NCBI GenBank assembly: GCA_944474755.1
Contig: OX104113.1
Location: 55,758,074 to 55,822,073, forward strand
DNA from: Limnoperna fortunei
Lineage: Eukaryota > Mollusca > Bivalvia > Mytilida > Modiolidae
Direction of reading: 5' to 3'
Length of the DNA stretch: 64,000 bases
The number at the start of each line of letters is the position of its first letter. The stretch's first letter is position 1. Below are positions 37,009 through 46,534 of the stretch, piece after piece. The notes under the pieces are model-generated. The model was not told where the DNA came from, made no database searches, and saw only the letters and a list, made by a program, of their open reading frames with translations. The translations under genes were made by a program, and so were the position numbers.

Positions 37009-38044
37009 TTCTTTTTTTTTTCCGCCAACTTTCAAAACCAAACAGTTTAAAAACTACGCAACATATCTTTTTGGTCTTTCGCGACAGTTTGTGGCACTGG
37101 AAGTCTATTCCGAATTCACCCTGTGAAAGCGAAACATTTTTCTTTACGGAGTTATCTGCCCAAACGCCGAAAACCTTGTTATCGCGTAATCTCTGGAACT
37201 ATAGCAGATACAAGAAAACTAAAAAGTGACAAATGTTAAGGAACTTTTGGGACAACTTTATGACATATTTTGGCTAAAAATTTCTGACTAGCGAAGGCGA
37301 GCGGTATACCTTGAATGTTTCAAGGACTCCGCTTATCACAAAAACTCACAAACCGTAAGTCGAAATCACAAAAAGTCTTCACCATATATCGTCCTATGAC
37401 ATGTCCTTAAAGAAAATCTCAAAGTGAAAGTTCAGAAGTGAACTCGACCTTAGGCCTCCAAATCTTTTTATCATTACAACTCAAAAACTATAAAAGATAG
37501 AAGAAGACAATAAATGGGAAAAATACTCCTCTCATCAAGGCCTTCATTTGATACATTTGTCCGAAACTGTACGATAAACCGTTTTCGAGTTCGGGCTCTT
37601 GGCTCATTTCAGTTAATCAGTTTTTGGCATACAACTTGAAAACCGTTACAGATAATAAACATATAGGTTAAACATGATCACTAAGTAAAGGCCTTCAATT
37701 TGAGCCCAAATTCAAAGGTCACAGGTCAAGGTCATACCATAGCAACCAGGTCTCCATTACAAAAAGTCCTTAGCAACCATATATTTTTTAAATCAGGATG
37801 ATGTACTTTACTGAAACATGTTATTTTACATCAGAAGTGGTATTTTGTCCTTAGCAACGGCCACGAAAGTCCTTGACAACCATGTATTTTTTTACTTAGG
37901 ACCACAGAAATAGTCTATTCCGCCTAAAAAATGGTTCAGTAACTTATGTAGTCAAGTTCACAACAAGAGATGAAGAAAAATCAATTTCATAAAGACATCT
38001 GGGAAAGACCTTTCTAATTGTTCTTGAACAATTAGCCCTATCTT
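37009..38044 (+). mobile_element. Z element, copy 2
   Basis: Tandem copy of Z1; the CCGCC landmark moves from 36,017 to 37,022 (1,005 bp). It has an extra stretch near 37,765-37,800 (CCTTAGCAACCATATA) that Z1 lacks. The 3' hairpin is at 38,014-38,035. Confidence 0.83.
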
Positions 38045-39386
38045 TATTTTTATTTTTCTCCCCAATTTTCCAAATGGGTTTGCCAGAAGGGGTTTCGACA
38101 TATCATTATGATACTTTGTATGTTTAATCGCTCATACCAGGAGATGACCTGGCTCACCCTGTGAGACTGTTCTATTTTTAGTAACAGAGTTATCTGCCCC
38201 AACACCGAAAACATTGTTAGCAGATAAACTCGGAAACCGTAACAGATACTCACAATCTGAAGTGTGCAAAGTGTAGGGCGACTTATGGCGATGATTTAAC
38301 ATGCAAGCTTTTTTTTCTTAATCGACTTCCGGTTTACGCGTTTTTGACCTGAAAAATGACGCAACGCGTCAAAATTTTTTTCTCGAAAACCGTAAGTCCT
38401 AGAGACTTGGGACCACCACCATTGATCCTAAGTGACATATGTTACATTTGAAAATGTCAAGGTCAAAGGTCAAAAGTCAAGGTCAAAGGTCACCATAAGT
38501 GTTCTTAGCACTATATCTCATAAACCATAAAAGATAGAAGCAGATAATAAATGGGAAAAATACTCCCCTTATCGAGACCTCCATTTGGTACATTTGGCCG
38601 GAAGCTGTCCGATGAACCGTTTTCGAGTTACAGCCCATGACGCGTTTCGGATAATTGGTTTTTTGGTTAAAACTTGAAAACGTTTAGAGATAATATAGTA
38701 AACATATAGGTTTAACATGATCAGTAGGAAAAGAGCTTAAATTTGAGCCAAGGTCAAAGGTCAAAAGTCAAGGTCAAAGGTCACCATTGGTCTTGTTAGC
38801 ACTATATCTCATAAACCATAAAAGATAGAAGCAGACAATAAATGGGAAAAATACTGCTCTTATCAAGACCTCCATTTGGTACATTGACCCGAAGTTGTGC
38901 GATGAACCATTTTCGAGTTACAGCCCTTGACGCATTTCGGTTAATCGGTTTTTTTGGTTAAAACTTGAAAACGGTTAGAGATAATATAGTAAACATATAG
39001 GTTTATCATGATCAGTAGGAAAAGAGCTTCAATTTGAGCCCAAGGGCAAAGGTCATAGGTCAAGGTCATACTATAATAACTCTTATAAAAAGTCGTTAGC
39101 AACCATATATTTTTAAAATCAGAATGATGTACTTTACTTAATTATGTCATTTCATGACCGGAAGTGGCCTTTTGTCTCTGGCAACGGAATGAACGTCCTG
39201 AACAACCATATATTTTTGGTACGGGACCACTTTCTTTACTTAAATAACTCATTTTTTATGACTGGAAGCGACATTTTGTGCTATAGCAAAACACAAAATA
39301 CCATATCATCACCTAAATTTTCTGACTTTAGAGGAACAGTGGGAAAGACCTTCTCATTTGTTCTCAGAACAAATGACGGTTTAATT
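38045..39386 (+). mobile_element. Y element, copy 2, with two core repeats
   Basis: The 5' end is as in Y1 (CTCCCCAATTTTCCAAATGG), but the core has two roughly 290 bp repeats as in P, with AGGTCA repeats at about 38,456-38,490 and 38,750-38,785. The 3' hairpin at 39,355-39,375 is perfect. It links the Y and P families. Confidence 0.82.
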
Positions 39387-39418
39387 AAGGTCTTTCCCCT
39401 TTCAAAGGGAAAGACCTT
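39387..39418 (+). repeat. 5' palindrome of U1
   Basis: AAGGTCTTTCCCCTTTC / AAAGGGAAAGACCTT, the arm type also seen in the stack at 59,511, which also precedes a U element. Confidence 0.9.
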
Positions 39419-39789
39419 ACTGTATTTCTTCTGATTATTATTTTTCTTCTTTTCTGCTGCAGTTGTCAAAAAAGTGTCTTGACGTATCGCTTTGAAACTT
39501 GGCACACTTAACCGACACTACCTGGGCTCGACCTGAGTCACCCTGCGAAACCGATCTATTTTTAATAACGGAGTTATCTGCCCGGGATTCAAAAACCTTG
39601 TTTGCAGATAAACTCAGAAACCGTAACCGTTATCAAAAATCTGAAGTGGGGAAAATGTTGCTAGACTCCTGGTCATGATTCGTCACGCAAAAAATTTTGT
39701 TTCGATCAACTTCCTGGTTACGCGATTTTGACGCGAAATTTGTCGAAAACGTCAAAGTTGTCGGATTCACACAAAACTTGGTTTCCAAG
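39419..39789 (+). mobile_element. U element, copy 1, 5' part
   Basis: 5' domain of the U type: TTTTCTGCTGCAGTTGTC, GTGTCTTGACGTATCGC, GAGTCACCCTGCGAAACC and GAGTTATCTGCCC. The domain is interrupted at TTCCAAG by a hAT-like element and resumes at 40,754 with TAGATAATAGGGTCC. Confidence 0.83.
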
Positions 39790-40746
39790 CAGGGTAGGAA
39801 ACTCGCTAAAATATCTGCCAGACCACAGGGCTGGCTGCATAAAAAAATTACCTGTCCTGACCAAAATTGGCCAGCCCTGAAAATCAACGTAATTCCACCC
39901 ATTTTCCTTTATAGATTCCTAATTGATTTTTTGTGTTCTAAATGTTTAAATGGAGACAAAGATTTGTTAAATGAGCTGCATGTTCATTTGATGATTTTGA
40001 GTTTAAAGATGTCAGACTATCAAATACAGCAGGTGCCATAGTGCAGAGTGCAACAAGTGAACATTCATTTTTGCAGAACTATTGCCAATTTGTTTTAACT
40101 AAAATTAGCTTTTATATTTTAAGGGATTCAGGGGTTGAAAATTCCTCAAGCCCAATGCCCGGGGCTTAAAAAATGGAAACCTTGGGCTTGGCAATTTTTT
40201 TGGAAAAAAATCCCATCGGGCTTAGACTTTTTCCAGGAAAAATAATAAGAATTTTCTTGAAATGTATACCATTTAAATTTTTCTTAAGAATACTCATAAA
40301 ACTATATCATGCAACTTATTTTTCTCCTTGGAATCAAGGGCAGGTCGTTTTTGAGGCGATGGAAGACCAAGATATTGCCGTAGCATCGTTACATTGACAA
40401 CAACAATTTTAGTCCATTAATTTTTTTTACGAAACGAGATCGCCATTGGATGATTTGATATCAACTAGCCAATGGGGGTTAATTTGACAATAAAACATCT
40501 TACCATATTCCCTACGGAAATTGTATCGAAACACGTGTTTGTTGTAATGTTAATGTAACCGACTAACTTCTTACGTACCGTTATGAATAAGGTAATACAG
40601 GGAACACGTTTTAAAAATAGAAAAGGGTAATTCCACTCGTCTATAAAAAGAGACCGACCACCGGGCCGTCGATATTTAATTTTTGACCGCCCGGGCGTAC
40701 AATAGGCCGTCTCGGGCGGTCGGGCGGGCTATTATTTCCTACTCTA
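39790..40746 (+). mobile_element. hAT-like non-autonomous element inside U1
   Basis: Termini are CAGGGTAGGAAA on the left and the complement of TAGAGTAGGAAA on the right. The insertion is bracketed by TTCCAAG at 39,783-39,789 and 40,747-40,753. Uninterrupted copies of the target (TTGGTTTCCAAGTAGATATG) occur at about 51,425, 58,108 and 60,040. Short TAG/CAG-starting inverted ends and a 7-8 bp target duplication fit the hAT superfamily. No transposase is recognisable; the 957 bp interior includes a GC-rich CCGCCCGGGCG region near 40,680-40,730. Confidence 0.75.
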
Positions 40747-40753
40747 TTCCAAG

Positions 40754-41461
40754 TAGATAATAGGGTCCTAATTAAATATATCGCATCAAAAAATTTTTTC
40801 GGTCCACCATTGACATTTTTGTTTTCAATATAACTCAAAAACCATAAAAAATTTAAGCAGACAATATATCAGAAAAATGTTCCTCTCAATGAGATCTACA
40901 TTTGATATAATAGTTGAAAACTGTGCGACAAACCGTTTTCGAGGTTATGGCCCTTGACAGGTTTCGGCTAAATTTTGTTTTCAATATAACTCAAAAACCA
41001 TAAAAAATTAAAGCAAACAATATATCAAAAAAATGTTCCTCTCATTGAGATCTACATTTGATATATAGGATTGAAAACTGTGCAACAAACTCTTTTCGAG
41101 GTTATGGCCCTTGACAGGTTTCGGTTAAATTTTGTTTTCAATATAACTCAAAAGCCATAAAATATTGAAGCAGACAATATATCAGAAAAATGTTCCTCTC
41201 ATTGAGATCTGCATTTGATATAATTGTCGAAAACTGTGAGACAAACCGTTTTCGAGGTTATGGCCCTTGAACGTTTCGACTAATCAGTTTTTGACTTATA
41301 ACTTGAAAACGGTTAGAGATAATATAGTAAACATGTATATTTAAAGTGATCCTCTCATCAAGACCTTCATTTAGTATATTGTACCCGAAACTGTTATATG
41401 AACCGTATTCGAGTTATCGGCCTTGACGCATTTCTGTTATTAGGTTTTTGACTTATAACTT
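40754..41461 (+). mobile_element. U1 core with 157 bp repeats (continuation)
   Basis: Rest of U1 after the hAT-like insertion. Three to four 157 bp monomers (landmark CAATATAACTCAAAAACC at 40,824 onward) lead into AACTTGAAAACGGTTAGAG. The FTCAAAATGGCC-type block seen in other U copies is shortened here (CACCATTGACATTTTTG). Confidence 0.8.
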
Positions 41462-42280
41462 GAAAACGGTTAGAGATAATATACATGTAGTTAACATGGT
41501 CATATGTCTTGCGCGAAGAATCTGCCTTGCTTTTTGACCAATCGTATATCACTGACCAAAGCTCATGAATATTAAGGAAAAGATAAATCACGAAAAAAAA
41601 AATACACATCTTTGCTGCAATTAATCAGACCTGTCCAGACACTAAAAAGTGTTACAATATATAAAACGTAACACATAACCAGTATCTAGAGAGTATCTTA
41701 TATCTTCGAGCTCATCTGATATGGACCTGATAAGCCTTGTCGAGCGAAAAAAAAAAAACAACTAAGAATGAATATGTATCAAGATATTAGTACTTTTTGG
41801 CTTAGAAAGGGGTAATCATATGAGACTTAAAATTTTTCAATGATGGACAATTCAAAATGGCTTAAACACTAATTTCAAATTTTTAGTACATATTAAATGT
41901 ACTTTTTGTAACATAAAAAACTAACTTTTGGGAAAAATTGATAAAATAAATAACAGTGAGTGAGTTCCGACAGTGTGTAATTATGTGTCGAGTGAAGAAA
42001 ACATGCACTTTGTTACAAAATTTGCTGTATTAAACCAAATGTGATAATTATTAAAATGATTGAAATGATGTTAACTTGCACATTTATACAGAAATTAGCA
42101 ATTTAAGTGCAATTACTTTAAAAATGGTACACTATATTCCTAAATTTTCATGAAAAAATATTCAACACTGTGACAATAGCCTAAATCGACACATTTTAAA
42201 CCAATATTAAAACAAAACCTTGTTATTTCTACAAGTTTCCCTCTTTTCCTTATTGTTTAATTATTAAATTTAAAATAATT

Positions 42281-42548
42281 ATGGAGTCTCCGTGGCCGAG
42301 TGGTCAAGGTAGTTCGTCTACTATTGATCACATGGTCTGTCAACACTGAGATTGCTGGTTCGATTCTCACTGCAGGCAGGGTGTACTCGACTCCAATCTT
42401 AATTGACAAGGATTGCCAGTTTTCCTACCGTAGGTTGGGGTTTTCTCCGGGTACTCCGGCTTCCTCCCCCAATAAAAACTGGACGCCATGATATAGCTGA
42501 AAAATTGCTGAAAGTGGTGTTAAACACCATCAAACAAACAACAAACAT
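42281..42548 (+). mobile_element. tRNA-derived SINE with target duplication
   Basis: A 268 bp insertion absent from the two other W copies. It has an RNA polymerase III A box (TGGCCGAGTGGTC, from 42,293) and B box (GGTTCGATTCT, 42,357-42,367) with a spacing like a class II tRNA-Ser/Leu. A central block TTTTCTCCGGGTACTCCGG follows, of a kind found in conserved metazoan SINE domains; I cannot say which named superfamily. The tail is a CAAACAAACAACAAACA run. Flanks are AAAATAATT (42,272-42,280) and AAAATATTT (42,549-42,557); the empty copies have a single AAAATATTT. Transcription by pol III would be rightward. Confidence 0.9.
42293..42367 (+). promoter_or_regulatory. Internal pol III promoter (A and B boxes) of the SINE
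   Basis: A box TGGCCGAGTGG at 42,293-42,303 and B box GGTTCGATTCT at 42,357-42,367, matching the tRNA-type consensus TRGCNNARYNGG and GGTTCGANTCC apart from one position in the latter. Confidence 0.8.
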
Positions 42549-42780
42549 AAAATATTTAAAGCTGTTGTGTCTTATTTTAGTGTGTTTCTCCATTAAAAAT
42601 GAGTACAAAGCTATTTCTGAATCATAATAATAATATTGTATGGAGTCAATCAATTAAAAATACCAAGATGTATGACAAAATAAGTTTGCATAAAATGTTA
42701 TGAAGTTTGGTCTACTTTCATAGTGCACATTTTTTCAATATACATAACCAAAACACTAAATTTAATCAACTTACTTTGTT

Positions 42781-43495
42781 AGCTAAATAGAAGATACTTT
42801 CCGTTTAGAATGTGGATTTCAGTCTAAAAACGTATTTCCTCAAAGTATACGAGTCAATAAATCCTTAAAATCCCAGACTGAAGCACGTGACAACTCCTCC
42901 CCCTTATTTGTAAATTTCCTCTGCTGTGATGTCCATTTCAGTTATCGTCAGTGAATCATAGTGTAAATCGTTTCTCAACAAGTTGTTCTAACTATCCGAA
43001 CTGCATTTTACCTCACATTTAAATCAAATTGAAACACTTTCCGACGTGAATTTTTGTGTATTCTGTCGTCTGCTACGTGACTCGTGTCCTTATTTTCTAG
43101 CTTGAAATTCCTATGAAATAATGTGAAAACGTCTTTAAATGATCGTCGGAGTTTATAATAATCCGTGTCTTCCTGAAATAAATAATCACTGAGATTAAAG
43201 ATCGTGCTTCATGTAGTATACGTCAACACACACCGAAGACGCTGACAAAATGCTATGAACGCGAGCTTCGACGAAGACACCTCAGTGTTCATTTAATGTG
43301 TTACTATAAATAGAGCGAAATGACAAAGAAGTATTTATTTCACACCAAAATAATGTATATGAATTTTTAAAACTAGTTTAACAAATTTTTGTCACAATAT
43401 TTAAATCTGCAGAGTCCCATTTTCCGTTTTTTCTAAAATTAGTGCAAAGGTATTTGAATCAATGTGAGACAATCAATTAAAAATACCAAGATGTA
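42781..43495 (+). repeat. Q' segment, copy 1 (diverged Q relative), interrupted
   Basis: From TTTAGAATGTGGATTTCAGTC onward it aligns by eye to the Q interior (1,198 onward): TCTAAAAACGTATTTCC, ACGAGTCAATAAATCCTTAA, CACGTGAC, GTCAGTGAATCA and AACTGCATTTTACCT are common blocks. A TATAAATAG box lies at about 43,305. It is interrupted at GATGTA by nested TIR elements. Confidence 0.78.
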
Positions 43496-43590
43496 CTGGT
43501 CACAGAGTAGTTTTCGCCGGCAAGTAATTCTCGCCACCCGATCTTTTGACAGTTTTTGTGAAAATTGGCATTTTAAAAGTGACCAGCGTA

Positions 43591-44176
43591 TACAAAACTT
43601 TACCGTGTCAATCCGACGGGATTTTGCCTGTCAAAATTAAAAACTGCTACCGCGTTTGGTCGAGTTTATGGTCCTTTTGTAAATCTTTTATTACACTTTT
43701 TGAAATCAACAATTATTTTCCACAGCTAAACGGCCTTCTGAAATGCGGCTGAATTTTAATTTTGAGACATCGATTTTCCATACTAAATTTTGACCTTGTT
43801 TTGAACGGATGTGTACGTTAGGAAAATTCAATTGTTGTCTATTCGAAATCCTTCGGGTAATGTCGTCTGCAGTTGTGGCGGGAAAAGTCTCGCGGTTTGT
43901 CCGAATACCATTGTACGTTACGAAAGCAGACGAACGTTTGTAAACAACATTAGACCCCTTTAGAAACAAAAATGGCTGACTTCCTATGGAAATTCGATCC
44001 ACTAAAATGAAAATTCAGCCGCATTTCACAACGCTATTTAGCTGTAGAAAATAAGTGTTGATTTCAAAAAGTGTAATAAAAGATTTACAAAAGGACCATA
44101 AACTCTACCAAACGCGGTAGCAGTTTTTAATTTTGACAGGCAAAATCCCGTCGGATTGACACGGTAAAGTTTAGTA
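43591..44176 (-). mobile_element. Long-TIR MITE, nested copy 1
   Basis: 586 bp with inverted arms of well over 100 bp (TTTACCGTGTCAATCCGACG on the left and its complement on the right), flanked by TA at 43,589-43,590 and 44,177-44,178. The interior has a 98-codon frame on the minus strand (43,706-44,002) that is also open in the two other copies, and AAAAATGGCTGACTTCC near 43,970. I do not recognise the product and cannot show it is translated. Strand is given by that frame. Confidence 0.85.
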
Positions 44177-44212
44177 TAATTTGTTTTGGATGTAAGATGG
44201 TGAAATCTATTA

Positions 44213-44797
44213 TAGTCAATTTTACCGTGTCTGTCCGACAGGTTTTGCCTGACAAAATAGAATACTGCTTACCGCGTATGGTCGAGTTTATGGTCCTTTT
44301 GTAGATCTCATATTACACTTTTTGAAATGAACAATTATTTTCCACAGTTAATCGGCGTTTTGAATCGGGCTGAATTTTCATTTTGATTAATCGAATTTCC
44401 ATAGGAAGTCAGCCATTTTTGTTTCTAAAGGGGTCTAATGTTGTTTACAAACGTTCGTCTACTTTCGTGACGTTCAATGGTATTCGGACAAACCGCGAGA
44501 CTTTTCCCGCCTTAACTGCAGACGACATTACCCGAAGGATTACGAATAGACAACAATGGAATTTTCCTAACGTACACTTCCGTTCAAAACAAGGTCAAAA
44601 TTTAGTATGGAAATTCGATTTATCAAAATGAAAATTCAGCCGCATTTCAGAACGCCGATTAACTGTGGAAAATAATTGTTGATTTCAAAAAGTGTAATAT
44701 GAGATCTACAAAAGAACCATAAACTCGACCATACGCGGTAAGCAGTATTCTATTTTGTCAGGCAAAACCCGTCGGACCGACATGGTAAAATTGACTA
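44213..44797 (+). mobile_element. Long-TIR MITE, nested copy 2, interior inverted
   Basis: 585 bp, same family as the copy at 43,591 but with its interior in the opposite orientation relative to its neighbour (open frame 44,383-44,631 on the plus strand). TIRs begin TAGTCAATTTTACC, differing at the tip from TACAAAACTTTACC, and are flanked by TA at 44,211-44,212 and 44,798-44,799. Confidence 0.85.
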
Positions 44798-44906
44798 TAA
44801 ATGAAGCCTTTGCCATTGATTTACATGGAAAAATAATGGCACAGTAACAAAAATGGCGAGAATTGCTTCTGTCTTTTTTATGGCGAGAACTACTCTCTGA
44901 CCAGTA

Positions 44907-45387
44907 TAACAAAATAAGTTTATATGCTGGTCCTGAAACGTTAGCTGATGACAAAAAAGCACAAGTATGATTTCACCAAAACAAATGGCTGATCATAATA
45001 TTATCGGATATGATAAACCCGCATGCGCAAGGATCAAAGGGTATCTGGACGTTTCGGCCATACTCCGTTTCGTCCATAGTACACTTCGTCCATAGATTAA
45101 ATCGGCCATAGTCAATTCGGCAATATTATCTTAATTGTGTTACAGTAATTACAGGATATCGTAATAAGCATGATTAGCATATGTTTTTATCCAATGTATT
45201 TAGTTAACAATCATGACTAAACTTTAAAATAAATGTAATATTAATGTTATCTTGTATGAATTAGCGTAAATATTTTTCAAAATTTTAAATGTGTTGAATT
45301 CATTTTCTCAAAATTATTATCACTTCTGAAGTCGGCTTATTGTTAGGCTTGGGTCAGCATTTGAATCTTCTTAACAGACACTACCTG
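44907..45387. other. Low-copy AT-rich stretch after the MITE nest
   Basis: After about 25 bp resembling Q' (TAACAAAATAAGTTTATATG) the sequence matches nothing else I see in the window. It contains four CG(G/T)CCATA(G/C) motifs within 45,054-45,110 and an AT-rich tail. No gene is supported. Confidence 0.5.
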
Positions 45388-45663
45388 CAATGGCGGATCC
45401 AGGGGGGGGGGCGTAGGGGCGTACCCCCCTTTAAAAAAAGGAAAGGAAAAAAAAAGGGAACAGGGAGGGCAAAAATGTAATCCCCGCTCGTCCTCGCCAT
45501 AAATTAATGCATTAACGGTACTTATTCGTTTATTATGATATCTCTGTTGTATATACTGTACCAAATAAAGGTTACTGACCACTATAAGAACCTTGTTCGT
45601 GGCCTTCTTTTTCCGATATCCCCTTTTAACCCCCCCTTTTCGAAAGTCCTGCATCCGCCTCTG
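45388..45663 (+). mobile_element. Small hAT-like MITE
   Basis: 276 bp. Left end CAATGGCGGATCCAGG, right end complementary to CAGAGGCGGATGCAGG. It is flanked by ACCTG at 45,383-45,387 and 45,664-45,668; the uninterrupted target ACACTACCTGGGCTCGACC occurs at about 39,519 and 57,846. CAGNGGCGGATCCAGG-type ends are typical of small hAT-like MITEs, whose duplication is normally 8 bp; only five matching bases are visible here. The interior has a run of nine or more G and GTACCCCCC. Confidence 0.7.
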
Positions 45664-46446
45664 ACCTGGGCTCGACCTGAGTCACCCTGCGAAACCGATC
45701 TTTTTTTAGTAACGAAGTTATCTTCCCCAAACGTCAATTATTCCGAAAGCAGAAACCATGACAGATATCAAAAACCTTAAGTGGGGAAAATGTCTGACCC
45801 ACGGCCATGATTTGTCATGCCAAAAAAAGCGATCCACTTCCTGTTTACGCGTTTTTGATGCGAAGTTTTTTGAAAACGTCAAAGTTGTTTGATTTCCACA
45901 AAACTTGGTTTCCAGGTAAATATGAGGGTCCTAATTTCAAAAACCCTAAAAAATTGAAGCAGACAATATATCAGAAAAATGTTCCTCTCACTGAGACCTA
46001 CGTTTGATATACATTGTCGAAAACTGTGCGACAAACCGTTTTCGAGGTTATGGCCCTTGACGCGTATCGGCTAAATTTTGTTTTCAATATAATTCAAAAA
46101 CCATAAAAAAATTGAAGCAGACAATATATCAGAAAAATGTTCCTCTCATTGAGATCTACATTTGATATAAATTATTGAAAACTGTGCGACAAATCGTTTT
46201 CAAGTTATTGCCTTTGACATTTTTCCGCTAATCAGTTTATGGCTTATAACTTTTAAACCGTCAGAGATAATATAGTGAACATAGGTTTTTTGTGACCGTC
46301 TCAACAAGACCTTCGATTTAAGACCAAAGTCCAATGGTTACGGGCAGCAATTTTCAAAATTAGCAACCATATACCTAGACATAACACTAAGAAAATGCCG
46401 GGAAAGACCTCACATTTGTTCTTTGAACAAATGACTTTTCATTATT
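45664..46446 (+). mobile_element. X/U-type element, copy 2, 5' end interrupted
   Basis: Resumes at ACCTGGGCTCGACCTGAGTC with the U-type 5' domain, then one to two 157 bp core monomers (about 45,940-46,200). The 3' end is CCGGGAAAGACCTCACATTTG and a 9 bp hairpin with loop TTT at about 46,413-46,433. Confidence 0.75.
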
Positions 46447-46534
46447 AAGGCTTTCCACTTTCCAGTGGAAAGACTTATTGCATTTTGTCTGTTTCTTATT
46501 ATTAAGGCTTTCCACTTTCCGAGTGGAAAGACTT
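46447..46534 (+). repeat. Two 5' palindromes of the T type
   Basis: AAGGCTTTCCACTTTCC..AGTGGAAAGACTT at 46,447-46,476 and 46,504-46,534. The GGCTTTCCAC arm matches the GTGGAAAGCC at the 3' end of T. Confidence 0.88.

Larger units (their letters stand above)
41462..42780 (+). repeat. W segment, copy 1, containing a SINE
   Basis: A dispersed segment of about 1 kb with further copies at 53,049 and 60,890. Constant features are GCTCATGAATATTAAGGAAA, ATCTAGAGAGTATCTTATAT, a perfect 7 bp hairpin GTGTTAC..GTAACAC near 41,648 and a highly AT-rich 3' half. No reading frame is conserved between copies. Only this copy contains a SINE. Confidence 0.8.
43496..44904 (+). mobile_element. Outer TIR element (host of a nest)
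   Basis: Left end CTGGTCACAGAGTAGTTTTC, right end the complement of CTGGTCAGAGAGTAGTTCTC, each followed inward by TCTCGCCA-type sequence. TA dinucleotides at 43,494-43,495 and 44,905-44,906 flank it; other copies of the target read GATGTATGACAAAAT or GATGAATAACAAAAT. It holds two smaller TIR elements and only about 240 bp of its own sequence. The TA duplication suggests a Tc1/mariner-like mechanism, but the superfamily is an inference. Confidence 0.78.

Noticed and set aside
42293..42367. Functional tRNA gene
   Set aside because: A and B boxes are good, but the acceptor stem does not close and the sequence continues into a SINE body and A-rich tail with a target duplication.
43300..43320. 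TATAAATAG box in Q' as a promoter of a gene
   Set aside because: No downstream coding frame in any of the three copies; noted only as part of Q'.
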